A stretch of DNA of 64,000 bases from Streptomyces sp. NBC_01716 (GCF_036248275.1 NZ_CP109181.1:6944001-7008000), one strand, 5' to 3'; shown: positions 49,546 to 58,329, counted from the stretch's first letter. The notes: generated by a model from the letters alone, not told the origin. Numbers and translations: made by a program.

Positions 49546-50177
49546 GCGAGCAACGGACGGTCGCCGACCTCGATCTCAAGCCCGCCCTGGAGGCGGTCCT
49601 CATGGTCGTCGACGAGCCCGCGACCGAGGACCACCTGGCCAAGGTGCTGGACCGGCCGCGCAGGGCCGTCGCGGACGCGCTGCGCGAGCTGGCCGACGAG
49701 TACACCGTCCAGGGCCGCGGATTCGAGCTGCGCCTCGTCGCGGGCGGCTGGCGCTTCTACTCGCGGGCCGAGTACGCGGAGGCCGTCGAGGGCTTCGTCC
49801 TCGACGGCCAGCAGGCCCGGCTCACACAGGCCGCGCTGGAGACCCTGGCGGTCGTGGCGTACCGCCAGCCGGTCAGCCGGTCCCGGGTCTCGGCCGTACG
49901 CGGAGTGAACTGTGACGGGGTCATGCGGACCCTCCTCCAGCGCGGTCTCGTCGAGGAGGCGGGAGCGGAACCCGAAACAGGTGCGATCCTGTACAGGACG
50001 ACGAACTATTTCCTGGAGCGGATGGGCCTGCGCGGTCTGGACGAGCTTCCGGAACTCGCGCCCTTCCTTCCGGAGGCGGACGCGATCGAGGCCGACAGCC
50101 TGGAAGGCGTTCCGTCGTTCGATCCGGACGCACCGTACGCCCCGGACACTCACGCAGACGACAAGACGGACATTTGA
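49542..50177 (+). CDS. scpB: Segregation and condensation protein B
   Basis: 211-residue partner of ScpA with two winged-helix domains (LKPALEAVLMVVDEPATEDH; ARLTQAALETLAVVAYRQPV, SRSRVSAVRGVNCDGVMRTL). It starts at GTG 49542 overlapping the scpA stop. It overlaps rluB by one base. Confidence 0.95.
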   Translation: MSEQRTVADLDLKPALEAVLMVVDEPATEDHLAKVLDRPRRAVADALRELADEYTVQGRGFELRLVAGGWRFYSRAEYAEAVEGFVLDGQQARLTQAALETLAVVAYRQPVSRSRVSAVRGVNCDGVMRTLLQRGLVEEAGAEPETGAILYRTTNYFLERMGLRGLDELPELAPFLPEADAIEADSLEGVPSFDPDAPYAPDTHADDKTDI

Positions 50178-51364
50178 TGCGAAGCAACGGCAGGAACAGC
50201 GGAAGCGGCAGCGGCGACCGGAGCGGCGGCCGGGGAGCCGCGGGCGGCAAACCCCAGTCGAGGGCCGGCGGCGGTCGCGGCGGCAGCGGGGGGAGCGGCG
50301 GGAGCCGGGGGAGCGGCGGCGGCGCCGGCTCGCGCGGCGACAAGCAGCCGAAGCGTGAGGGTACGCCGCGTCCCGAGGAGCGCCGTTACGACGTCGGGCG
50401 CGGTGGCCAGGGTGGCGGTCAGGGCGGTTCCGGCGCCCCGTCGGGCGGCGGCAGCCGTGGCGCGGCTGCCCGCGGCGGTGCCAAGGGCGGCCCCAAGGCC
50501 CCGAGCATCGCGGCCAAGCGCCGGGCCCAGGGCAAGCCCGCCCGCCCGCGCGAGCTGGACGCCAAGATCGAGCAGCGCAACCGCGACCGGTACGCCGACA
50601 AGCCGGAGATCAGGACCCCGAGGACCAATCCGGGCGCCGAGCAGGAGGGCGAGCGGCTGCAGAAGATCCTCGCGCGGGCCGGCATGGGCTCGCGCCGGGC
50701 CTGCGAGGAGCTGATCGAGCAGGCCCGTGTCGAGGTCAACGGTGAGATCGTCGTCGAACAGGGCATGCGCGTCGACCCGCACCGCGACGAGATCAAGGTC
50801 GACGGGCTCACCGTCGCCACCCAGTCGCATCTCTTCTTCGCGCTGAACAAGCCCGCGGGCGTCGTCTCCACGATGGGCGACCCGGACGGCAGGCAGAACC
50901 TCGGCGACTACGTCACCAACCGCGAGACCCGGCTGTTCCATGTGGGCCGGCTGGACACCGAGACCGAGGGCATCATCCTGCTCACCAACCACGGTGAGCT
51001 GGCCCACCGCCTCACGCACCCCAGGTACGGCGTGAAGAAGACGTATCTCGCCGCTGTCCAGGGCCCGTTGCCGCGTGATCTGGGCAAGCGGCTCAAGGAC
51101 GGCATCCAGTTGGAGGACGGCTACGCCCGCGCCGACCACTTCCGTGTCGTGGAGAACACCGGGAAGAACTATCTGGTCGAGGTGGTCCTCCACGAGGGCC
51201 GCAAGCACATCGTGCGCCGCATGCTCTCCGAGGCGGGTTTCCCCGTCGACCGGCTGGTCCGCACCGCGTTCGGGCCGATCCCGCTGGGCGACCAGAAGTC
51301 CGGCTGGCTGCGCCGCCTCACCAACACCGAGGTCGGCATGCTGATGCAGGAAGTCGGCCTGTAA
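50177..51364 (+). CDS. rluB: RluB/RsuA-family pseudouridine synthase with Gly/Arg-rich N-terminus
   Basis: 395-residue 23S rRNA pseudouridine synthase. Residues 1-155 are a disordered Gly/Arg/Ser-rich tail. An S4 domain follows (RLQKILARAGMGSRRACEEL, near 160-205) and then the catalytic domain with the active-site Asp in VGRLDTETEG (about residue 260) and RKHIVRRM. Family members of RluB/RsuA type modify helix 80 of 23S rRNA (position 2605) or 16S rRNA. The ATG at 50177 sits one base after the scpB frame (TGATG). Confidence 0.92.
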   Translation: MRSNGRNSGSGSGDRSGGRGAAGGKPQSRAGGGRGGSGGSGGSRGSGGGAGSRGDKQPKREGTPRPEERRYDVGRGGQGGGQGGSGAPSGGGSRGAAARGGAKGGPKAPSIAAKRRAQGKPARPRELDAKIEQRNRDRYADKPEIRTPRTNPGAEQEGERLQKILARAGMGSRRACEELIEQARVEVNGEIVVEQGMRVDPHRDEIKVDGLTVATQSHLFFALNKPAGVVSTMGDPDGRQNLGDYVTNRETRLFHVGRLDTETEGIILLTNHGELAHRLTHPRYGVKKTYLAAVQGPLPRDLGKRLKDGIQLEDGYARADHFRVVENTGKNYLVEVVLHEGRKHIVRRMLSEAGFPVDRLVRTAFGPIPLGDQKSGWLRRLTNTEVGMLMQEVGL

Positions 51365-51401
51365 CCAGGCGTGTTCGACCCGAACCGCAGCAGTTGAGGA
51401 C

Positions 51402-51426
51402 AGCCCGTGGCCCGAGGCCACGGGCT
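51402..51426 (+). terminator. Hairpin terminator after rluB
   Basis: AGCCCGTGGCC pairs with GGCCACGGGCT (11 bp, 3-base loop), followed by TTTCC. It isolates the downstream NAD operon. Confidence 0.88.
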
Positions 51427-51458
51427 TTCCTGCTTGCGGGGCCCGCCGGTTCACCTTT

Positions 51459-51475
51459 ATAGTCAGTATGACTAT
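51459..51475. promoter_or_regulatory. Palindromic operator, probable NrtR site
   Basis: ATAGTCA-GTA-TGACTAT with AT-rich extensions lies 14 bases before the pnuC start. NrtR regulators, whose gene is third in this operon, bind palindromes of this kind in front of NAD genes. A single site could control the whole operon. Confidence 0.7.
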
Positions 51476-51488
51476 TAAGGAGGCGGGC

Positions 51489-52142
51489 GTGAGTCTCGCG
51501 GATTTCCTCGACCCGTTGCAGCAGCCTTTGGTGACCGTTCTCGACACCCCGGTGAGCTGGACCGAGGTGCTCGGCTTCGGCAGCGGAGCGCTCTGCGTCT
51601 GGCTCGTCGCCCGCCAGCACATCGCCAACTGGCCGATCGGCATCGCCAACAACCTGTTCTTCATCCTGCTGTTCACCCAGGCGGGCCTGTACGCCGACGC
51701 CGGGCTGCAGGTCGTCTTCATCGCCCTCGCCACGTACGGCTGGTGGACCTGGACCCACGGGGGTGGACCAAGTACGTCATCTCTCCCGGTGCGGCGCACC
51801 ACGCGCACCGAGTGGGGCTGGCTGCTCGTGGCGGGGGCGGTGGGAACTCTCGGGCTGACGCTGCTCCTCGACCGCCAGACCTCCTCGACGGTCCCCTTCT
51901 GGGACGCCGTCACCACCGCGCTCTCGCTGATGGCGACCTACGGGCAGTGCCGCAAGCGGCTGGAGTCCTGGTGGCTGTGGATCGCGGCCGACATCGTCTA
52001 CATCCCGCTCTACGCGCACAAGGACCTCTATCTGACGTCGATCCTGTACGTGGGCTTCCTGACCCTGTGCCTCATCGGGCTGCGCAACTGGTCGCGCGAC
52101 CTGGCCGGCCGGCCCGCCGTGCCGCTGGAGGTCACGGCATGA
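51489..52142 (+). CDS. pnuC: PnuC-like nicotinamide riboside transporter
   Basis: 217-residue membrane protein with about seven hydrophobic helices. PnuC features: NWPIGIANNLFFILLF, YGWWTW and WWLWIAADIVYIPLYAHKDL. It imports nicotinamide riboside, the substrate of the NadR kinase encoded next. The GTG at 51489 is chosen because AAGGAGG (51476-51482) precedes it; an upstream ATG at 51468 lies inside the operator. It overlaps nadR by 4 bases. Confidence 0.92.
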   Translation: MSLADFLDPLQQPLVTVLDTPVSWTEVLGFGSGALCVWLVARQHIANWPIGIANNLFFILLFTQAGLYADAGLQVVFIALATYGWWTWTHGGGPSTSSLPVRRTTRTEWGWLLVAGAVGTLGLTLLLDRQTSSTVPFWDAVTTALSLMATYGQCRKRLESWWLWIAADIVYIPLYAHKDLYLTSILYVGFLTLCLIGLRNWSRDLAGRPAVPLEVTA

Positions 52143-53221
52143 GCGGGAACTACGAACACGGCCTGGTCCTCGGCAAGTTCTACCCTCCGCACGCGGGCCA
52201 CCACCACCTCGTACGGACCGCGCGGGAGCGCTGCGAACGGCTCACGGTCCTCGTCTGCGCCGCCTCCGTCGAGTCCGTGCCGCTCGCCGACCGCGTCGCC
52301 TGGATGCGCGAGGTCCACCCGGACGCCCATGTCGTGGGCGCCGTCGACGACACCCCGATGGATCTGCACGACCCGGCCGTCTGGGACGCGCACATGGCGG
52401 TCTTCCGCGCGGCCGTCCCCGAGCCCGTGGACGCCGTCTTCACCTCGGAGTCGTACGGGGACGAACTCGCCCGCCGCTTCGGCGCAGAGTCCGTCGCCGT
52501 GGACCCGGACCGCACGCTCCACCCGGTGTCGGGGACGGCCGTCCGCAAGGACCCCGTCGGCTGCTGGGACTTCCTCGCCCCGCCCGTCCGGGCCGCGCTC
52601 ACCCGCCGCGTCGTGGTGCTCGGCGCCGAGTCCACCGGCACCACGACCCTCGCGCTGGCGCTGGCCGAGCACTACCGGGCGCGTGGCGGCGTGTGGAGCC
52701 GTACGCGCCATGTGCCCGAGTACGGGCGGGAGTTCAGCGAGCGGAAGCTGGCCTCCCTGCGTGAGAACTGGCCCGGCGCGCAGTGGGAGGACGTCGAATT
52801 CACCACCGAGGACTTCCCGTTGATCGCCCGGCGGCAGAACGAGCTGGAGGAGGAGGCAGCCCGGGACGGCTCGCCCGTCCTCGTCTGCGACACCGACTCC
52901 TTCGCCACCACCGTCTGGCACGAGCGGTACGTGGGCGGGCGCAACCCGCGCGTCGAGGAGATCGCCGACCGGGTGCCGCACCATCTGTGGCTGCTCACCG
53001 GCCATGAGGGTGTCGCCTTCGAGGACGACGGACTGCGCGACGGCGAGGAGCTGCGGCCCTGGATGACGGGCCGCTTCAGGGACGAACTGACCCGCACGGG
53101 GCGGACGTTCGTCGCGCTCGAAGGGTCGCGCGAGAGTCGTCTCGCCGAGGCGGTGGCCGCTGTGGACGCGCTGCTGGGGCAGGGTTGGTACTTCGCCGCA
53201 CCTCTGCCGGAGAACAGATGA
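52139..53221 (+). CDS. nadR: NadR-like bifunctional NMN adenylyltransferase / ribosylnicotinamide kinase
   Basis: 360-residue enzyme. The N-terminal NMN adenylyltransferase domain has LVLGKFYPPHAGHHHLVR (HxGH-type motif: HAGHHH) and SGTAVRKDP. The C-terminal ribosylnicotinamide kinase has the P-loop GAESTGTTTLALALAEHY. It lacks the N-terminal helix-turn-helix of E. coli NadR, so it is an enzyme only; regulation is instead supplied by NrtR. ATGA overlaps link it to pnuC and nrtR. Confidence 0.92.
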   Translation: MSGNYEHGLVLGKFYPPHAGHHHLVRTARERCERLTVLVCAASVESVPLADRVAWMREVHPDAHVVGAVDDTPMDLHDPAVWDAHMAVFRAAVPEPVDAVFTSESYGDELARRFGAESVAVDPDRTLHPVSGTAVRKDPVGCWDFLAPPVRAALTRRVVVLGAESTGTTTLALALAEHYRARGGVWSRTRHVPEYGREFSERKLASLRENWPGAQWEDVEFTTEDFPLIARRQNELEEEAARDGSPVLVCDTDSFATTVWHERYVGGRNPRVEEIADRVPHHLWLLTGHEGVAFEDDGLRDGEELRPWMTGRFRDELTRTGRTFVALEGSRESRLAEAVAAVDALLGQGWYFAAPLPENR

Positions 53222-54003
53222 CACCCCCTCAGACTCCCCAGCCCTCGCAGCAGCCCTCCCGGCAGCCCCGGGTGCCCGAGAACTACGACCCCGCCGCCTT
53301 CGTGCCGTTCGCCGTCACCGTCGATCTCGCCGTCTTCACGGTCCGTGAGAGCCGTCTGCACGTCCTGCTCGTCGAACGGGGCGAAGAGCCGTATCTGGGC
53401 CACTGGGCGCTGCCCGGCGGCTTCGTACGGCCCCGGGAGTCCGCCGGGCAGGCGGCCAGGCGTGAACTCGCCGAGGAGACCGGCCTGTCGCCCGACACCG
53501 TGGCCGGACTGCGGCCCGAGCAGCTGCGTACGTACAGCGACCCGGACCGTGACCCCCGGATGCGGGTCGTCTCCGTCGCGTACACCGCGCTCGTGCCCGA
53601 TCTCCCCGAGCCGCGCGGCGGCGGCGACGCCGCGCAGGCCCGGTGGACCCCGTACGACGACGACGAGCTGGGCCGGCTCGCCTTCGACCACGGCCGGATC
53701 CTCGCCGACGGCCGGCGCCGTATCGGCGCCAAGCTCGAATACACCTGCCTCGCCACGGCGTTCTGCCCGCCCGAGTTCACCCTCGGGGAGCTTCAGCAGG
53801 TCTACGAGACGGTCTGGGGCGTGGTGCTGGACCGGCCCAACTTCCGCCGCAAGGTGCTGACTTCACCCGGCTTCGTCGAACCGGTCGAAGGCCCGCCGCG
53901 GCGCACCGGCGGCCGGGGCAAACCGGCCGCCCTCTACCGCGCCGGCGCGGCCACCGCGCTGCACCCGCCGCTGCTTCGACCGGAAGGACGGACCACCCCA
54001 TGA
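53218..54003 (+). CDS. nrtR: NrtR-type Nudix transcriptional regulator
   Basis: 261-residue regulator of NAD metabolism. The N-terminal Nudix domain has an intact box (GGFVRPRESAGQAARRELAE followed by ETGL), whereas many NrtR proteins have lost catalysis. The C-terminal winged helix is FTLGELQQVYETVWGVVLDR, then PNFRRKVLTSPGFVE. ADP-ribose or related NAD metabolites release it from DNA in known members. It is the likely ligand of the palindrome before pnuC. Confidence 0.92.
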   Translation: MTPPQTPQPSQQPSRQPRVPENYDPAAFVPFAVTVDLAVFTVRESRLHVLLVERGEEPYLGHWALPGGFVRPRESAGQAARRELAEETGLSPDTVAGLRPEQLRTYSDPDRDPRMRVVSVAYTALVPDLPEPRGGGDAAQARWTPYDDDELGRLAFDHGRILADGRRRIGAKLEYTCLATAFCPPEFTLGELQQVYETVWGVVLDRPNFRRKVLTSPGFVEPVEGPPRRTGGRGKPAALYRAGAATALHPPLLRPEGRTTP

Positions 54004-55022
54004 CCGCAACGGACACGGCCGGCAAGTCAGCCGCCACCGGCGCCATGACCGGGCTCGCGCTCGGCGACGCCCTCGGCTTTCCCACCGAGTTCAACGATGT
54101 GCCCGCCATCCTCGCCAAGTTCGGTCCCTGGCGGGAGATCCCCCTGCTGAAGCCCGCGATCGTCAGCGACGACACCCAGATGACGCTCGCGCTCGGCCGG
54201 GGTCTGCGCACCGCCATGGGCCGGGGCCTGCTCGGACCGCTGAGCCTCACCCGGCCGGTACGCGAGGAGTTCGTGGACTGGTTCCACGACCCGCAGAACA
54301 ACCGGGCCCCCGGCAACACCTGTATGACGGCCTGTCAGCTGCTCGACAGCGACCGTCCCTGGCAGCAGGCGAGCCGGATCGGCTCCAAGGGCTGCGGCGC
54401 CAACATGCGGGTCGCGCCCGTCGGGCTCGCGCCGGGACTGAGCGCCGAACAGCGGTCGGGAGCCGCCCAGTTGCAGTCCGGCCTCACCCATGGCCACCCG
54501 ACGGCCCTGGCCGCCTCCGACCTCACGGCCCACGCGGTGCATCTGCTGGCGCGGGGGACCGAACCGATGGGCCTGGTGGGCCTGTTGCGCTCGTACGCGT
54601 ACGAGAACCGGTCCCGCTACCACCACGCGTGGCTCGGCGATCTGTGGACCCACAGCCAGGACCCGTCCCCCGAGCACTTCATCGAACGGGGCTGGGACGA
54701 CTGCCTGGCCGTGCTCGAACGGGTCCAACGGGCCCTGCGCACACCGTCCCCCGAGACGGACCCGTGCCTGGCGACCGGCGACGGCTGGATCGCCGAGGAG
54801 GCGTTCGCCACCGGGCTGCTCTGCTTCCTGCTCTTCCCCGACGAGCCGGTCACCGCGCTGCGCCGGGCGGCGTGCACCAAGGGCGACTCGGACTCGATCG
54901 CCTGCCTGACGGGCGCGTTCGCGGGAGCGCACCTCGGGGCGGGAGCGTGGCCGAAGGAGTGGGCCGACCGGATCGAGTACCGCGAGGAGCTGCTGGAACT
55001 CGGAGCACTCTGGGACGCTTGA
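54000..55022 (+). CDS. ADP-ribosylglycohydrolase (DraG family)
   Basis: 340-residue ARH/DraG-fold hydrolase that removes ADP-ribose from proteins, nucleic acids or small molecules. The metal-site motifs are visible: GLALGDALGFPTEF near the N-terminus, SDDTQMTLALGRG, and near the C-terminus CTKGDSDSIACLTGAFAGAH. All key Asp residues are present, so it is probably active. It overlaps nrtR by 4 bases and is followed after 3 bases by the nucleotidyltransferase gene, extending the NAD operon. Confidence 0.93.
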   Translation: MTATDTAGKSAATGAMTGLALGDALGFPTEFNDVPAILAKFGPWREIPLLKPAIVSDDTQMTLALGRGLRTAMGRGLLGPLSLTRPVREEFVDWFHDPQNNRAPGNTCMTACQLLDSDRPWQQASRIGSKGCGANMRVAPVGLAPGLSAEQRSGAAQLQSGLTHGHPTALAASDLTAHAVHLLARGTEPMGLVGLLRSYAYENRSRYHHAWLGDLWTHSQDPSPEHFIERGWDDCLAVLERVQRALRTPSPETDPCLATGDGWIAEEAFATGLLCFLLFPDEPVTALRRAACTKGDSDSIACLTGAFAGAHLGAGAWPKEWADRIEYREELLELGALWDA

Positions 55023-55025
55023 TCC

Positions 55026-55880
55026 ATGCGTATGGATGACGAACATGTGGCCGACGGCGGCGCTCCCGGTCACCGCATCGACGAGCCGGCGGACGAGCGC
55101 GCCCGGCGCCTGTGGCGGGCCGGGCTGCCGACGACTGATCTCGGGCCGGCCCTCGCCGAGGAGACGGATCCGCTGCTGTTCGCCACCGTCTCCGGCGCGC
55201 ACCTCTACGGATTCCCCTCCACGGACTCCGATGTCGACCTGCGCGGCGCCCATCTGCTGCCGGTCGCCGAACTCATCGGGCTGCACGAGCCCGACGAGAC
55301 CCGGTCGCGGATGTGGGACCAGGACGGTGTGGAGATGGACCTGGTCAGCCACGACCTGCGGAAGTTCGTGCGGATGATGATGCGGCGCAACGGCTACGTA
55401 CTGGAACAGCTCCACTCGCCGCTGATCGTCCACTCGACCGAGGCGCACCGCGAACTGCTGTCCCTCGCGCCCGGCGTACTCACCGGCCACCACGCCCACC
55501 ACTACCGCGGATTCGCCGCGACCCAGTGGCGGCTCTTCGAGAAGACCGGCGAACTCAAGCCGCTGCTCTACACGTTCAGGGCGCTGCTCACCGGTGTCCA
55601 TCTGATGCGCAGCGGCGAGGTGCAGGCCCATCTGCCCACACTGCTCGGCGAGGTGAGCGCGCCCGCGTATCTGCCCGAGCTGATCGAGGCGAAGGCCGAG
55701 GCCGAACACGGCGCGGCGACGGGCCTCGCCCCGACCCGCCTGCGGAGCGACGTGGACGCCCTCCACGAGGTCCTGGCGGACGCGAGGGAGGAGACCCGGC
55801 TCCCCGACTCCCCGGCCGGATACGAGGCGCTCCACGACCTCGTGGTGCGCACCCGGCTGGAGAGACCGGACACGCTCTAG
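55026..55880 (+). CDS. RlaP-like nucleotidyltransferase 1
   Basis: 284-residue predicted nucleotidyltransferase of the Pol-beta superfamily, similar to the RNA repair polymerase RlaP group (PF10127-like). The active-site region is TVSGAHLYGFPSTDSDVDLR (GxxxxG then SDxDxR), with a second metal Asp in GVEMDLVSHD. It continues with the family's LEQLHSPLIV. Its TAG stop is formed by the CTAG at the left end of the element at 55879. A start at ATG 55032 is also possible. A substrate is unknown. Confidence 0.82.
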   Translation: MRMDDEHVADGGAPGHRIDEPADERARRLWRAGLPTTDLGPALAEETDPLLFATVSGAHLYGFPSTDSDVDLRGAHLLPVAELIGLHEPDETRSRMWDQDGVEMDLVSHDLRKFVRMMMRRNGYVLEQLHSPLIVHSTEAHRELLSLAPGVLTGHHAHHYRGFAATQWRLFEKTGELKPLLYTFRALLTGVHLMRSGEVQAHLPTLLGEVSAPAYLPELIEAKAEAEHGAATGLAPTRLRSDVDALHEVLADAREETRLPDSPAGYEALHDLVVRTRLERPDTL

Positions 55881-56055
55881 GGCGTGTTTTAGAAGTAGCG
55901 TCGTCCGCCCATCGGGCGGGGCCCACGGCGTCTGGTGCGTGCGATCGCAAGGCGGAGGATCATCCTCGTACTGGACGTACTTGGATGACTCCGACAACGC
56001 GGCGAGCGTGCGTGCCAGGCGTCGTGGGCCAGACGGGACTTCTAAAACACGCCCT
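55879..56055 (+). mobile_element. MITE-like inverted-repeat element, copy 3
   Basis: 177 bp with perfect 18-base terminal inverted repeats AGGGCGTGTTTTAGAAGT and ACTTCTAAAACACGCCCT, flanked by CTAG on both sides (55877-55880 and 56054-56057), a probable 4-base target duplication. The interior carries the family core GCGATCGCAAGGCGGAGGA and CGACAACGCGGCG, a central hairpin (GTAC-TGGAC-GTAC), and outer arms GGCCCACGGCGTCTGG / CCAGGCGTCGTGGGCC that pair. No coding capacity. It supplies the stop codons of both flanking genes. Confidence 0.88.
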
Positions 56056-56746
56056 AGACGCCGAGCGCCGACGCCCGGCGCGTGCGGATCACGAAGTCCT
56101 CGACACGCGCGCGGTCGGGTTCGGCGGGCAGCGGGGAGTCGGCGAGCGCGGTGTCCGCCTCTTCTCCGAGGCGGTTCATCCGCCGCTCCACCTCCGCCCA
56201 CGAGACCTCACCGCGTTTGACCGCGAGCAGCGGTTCGCGCTGGTCACCGGCGTCGACGACCAGCCGCCCCGTACGCAGCAGATCGCGGCAGGTGCCGAGC
56301 AGCCGCAGCAGATGCATGGCGTGCTTCCAGCGGGGCGCGCCGTGCTTCCGCAGGTCCGCCTCCAGCTTCCGGCGCTGGCCGATCGCGTAGCGGACGAAGG
56401 TCTCGTGCGCCTGCCGGGAGAGGAACGCCTCGCGCAGGGCGAGGAGTTCACGGCCGGTGGCGTCGGCATGCTCGACCAGCGGCGAGTGCAGGCATTCGAG
56501 CGCATTGGGATTGCCGCGCAGCGCGAGCAGACAGAAACGCTCCAACTCCCACGAGAACTGCTCGTCGGCCGGCCCGTCGACATGCGTCGGAGGCTTCTCG
56601 AAGCGCCAGAAGAGCGGCGTCGGCGCCCGGAACACCCCCCGGCGGTCGGTGTCACTGCCCTCGGTCGCCAGACCGAAGGCGCGGGAGCCCATGACGCACG
56701 CGTAGACGGTGTGCTCGCGCACCAGGTCCTCGGGGTTCATGGCCAT
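56054..56746 (-). CDS. RlaP-like nucleotidyltransferase 2
   Basis: 230-residue paralogue of nucleotidyltransferase 1, convergent with it. The active-site region is CVMGSRAFGLATEGSDTDRR (GS...SDxDxRG), followed by NALECLHSPLVEHAD. Start is ATG 56746 or 56740, neither with a clear ribosome site. Its stop codon is provided by the CTAG at the right end of the element at 55879-56055. Length is about 50 residues shorter than paralogue 1. Confidence 0.82.
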   Translation of the reverse strand: MAMNPEDLVREHTVYACVMGSRAFGLATEGSDTDRRGVFRAPTPLFWRFEKPPTHVDGPADEQFSWELERFCLLALRGNPNALECLHSPLVEHADATGRELLALREAFLSRQAHETFVRYAIGQRRKLEADLRKHGAPRWKHAMHLLRLLGTCRDLLRTGRLVVDAGDQREPLLAVKRGEVSWAEVERRMNRLGEEADTALADSPLPAEPDRARVEDFVIRTRRASALGV

Positions 56747-56884
56747 GGAGATTACGGGGGCCGCACCACTGACCCGCCGCCGGGCCCGCGGCCGTCTCGC
56801 GCAACGGTCGGCCGGGCCGTATCCGCGTACATCTGTCTAACCTGGACGGAGTACACGATCACTGAGCGGGACGAGGAGCACGAC

Positions 56885-57247
56885 GTGCCGGTACGAGCTG
56901 TCCGAGGGGCCGTCCAGCTGGAGCGGGACGAGCCGGGACACATGGACGAACAGGTCGCGCAGCTGCTCTCCGCCATCCTGGAGCGCAACAGCCTCGGGGA
57001 GGACGACCTGATCAGCATCTGGTTCACGGCCACCCCCGACCTGCACAGCGACTTCCCGGCCGCCGCCGCGCGCGGACTCGGCATCGTCGACGTCCCGCTG
57101 ATCTGCGCGCAGGAGCTGGACATCGAGGGCGCCATGCCGCGCGTGGTCCGCATCCTCGCGCACATAGAGTCCGAGCTCCCCCGATCCGAGATCGCGCACG
57201 TCTACCTCGGCGCCGCGGCAGCCCTCCGCAAGGACATCGCCCAGTGA
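56885..57247 (+). CDS. aroH: AroH-type chorismate mutase
   Basis: 120-residue monofunctional chorismate mutase of the trimeric AroH class (RAVRGAVQLERDEPGHMDEQ, FTATPDLHSDFPAAAARGLG, VPLICAQELDIEG, HVYLGAAAALRKDI). It converts chorismate to prephenate for tyrosine and phenylalanine. The GTG at 56885 follows GAGGAG. It overlaps tyrA by 4 bases. Confidence 0.95.
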   Translation: MPVRAVRGAVQLERDEPGHMDEQVAQLLSAILERNSLGEDDLISIWFTATPDLHSDFPAAAARGLGIVDVPLICAQELDIEGAMPRVVRILAHIESELPRSEIAHVYLGAAAALRKDIAQ

Positions 57248-58329
57248 GAACCGCCCTCGTCATCGGAACCGGCCTCATCGGCACCTCGGCCGCCCTGACC
57301 CTCGCCGGACGCGGCGTCGCCGTCCACCTCGTGGACCACGACCCGGCCAGGGCGCGTACGGCGGCGGCGCTCGGCGCGGGCACCGATGAGCCGCCGGCCG
57401 GCCCCGTCGACCTCGCGATCGTCGCCGTACCGCCCGCGCACACCGCCGGCACGCTCGCCGACGCGATGCGCGCCGGCCGCGCGCGCGGCTATCTGGACGT
57501 CGCCAGTGTCAAGGGCGGCCCCCGGCGCGAGCTGGAGGCGCTGGGCCTGGACCTGGCCGCTTACATCGGTACGCACCCCATGGCCGGCAAGGAGAGCTCC
57601 GGGCCGCTCGCCGCCACCGCCGACCTCTTCGAGGGCCGGCCCTGGGTGCTGACCCCCACCCCCGGCACCGACACCGAGGTGCTGAACCTCGCGCTCGAAC
57701 TGGTCGCGCTCTGCCGCGCCGTGCCGGTCGTGATGGACGCCGACGCCCACGACCGGGCCGTCGCCCTCGTCTCCCACACCCCCCAGCTGATCTCCTCGAT
57801 GGTCGCCGCCCGCCTGGAGGACGCCGACGAGGCGGCCGTACGGCTCTGCGGCCAGGGCATCCGTGACGTCACGCGGATCGCCGCATCGGACCCCCGGATG
57901 TGGGTCGAGATCCTCACCGCGAACCCGGGGCCCGTCGCCGACGTGCTCGCGGGCGTGGCCGCCGACCTCGGCGAGACCGTCGAGGCGCTGCGGGCGCTCC
58001 AGTCCGCCGACGAGGCCAAGCGGCGCGGCGGCACCGAGGGCATCGAGGACGTACTGCGGCGCGGCAACGCGGGCCGCGTGCGGGTACCGGGCAAGCACGG
58101 CGCGGCCCCGACGGCGTACGAGACGGTGGCCGTCCTGATCAGCGACCGGCCGGGCGAGCTGGCGCGTATCTTCGCGGACGCCGGGAGCGCCGGGGTCAAC
58201 GTCGAGGACGTCCGGATCGAGCACGCGACCGGGCAGGAGTCGGGTCTGGTCCAGCTGATGGTGGAGCCCGCGGCGGCCCCCGTGCTGAGCGCGGCGCTGC
58301 GCGAGCGCGGCTGGTCGATCCGCCGCTGA
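57244..58329 (+). CDS. tyrA: Prephenate dehydrogenase
   Basis: 361-residue NAD-dependent enzyme of tyrosine biosynthesis. Rossmann motif VIGTGLIGTSAALTLAGRGV, catalytic-region THPMAGKE and a C-terminal ACT-like domain (VLISDRPGELARIFADAGSA, about 295-355) for feedback control. GTGA overlap with aroH shows co-translation. Confidence 0.95.
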   Translation: MRTALVIGTGLIGTSAALTLAGRGVAVHLVDHDPARARTAAALGAGTDEPPAGPVDLAIVAVPPAHTAGTLADAMRAGRARGYLDVASVKGGPRRELEALGLDLAAYIGTHPMAGKESSGPLAATADLFEGRPWVLTPTPGTDTEVLNLALELVALCRAVPVVMDADAHDRAVALVSHTPQLISSMVAARLEDADEAAVRLCGQGIRDVTRIAASDPRMWVEILTANPGPVADVLAGVAADLGETVEALRALQSADEAKRRGGTEGIEDVLRRGNAGRVRVPGKHGAAPTAYETVAVLISDRPGELARIFADAGSAGVNVEDVRIEHATGQESGLVQLMVEPAAAPVLSAALRERGWSIRR

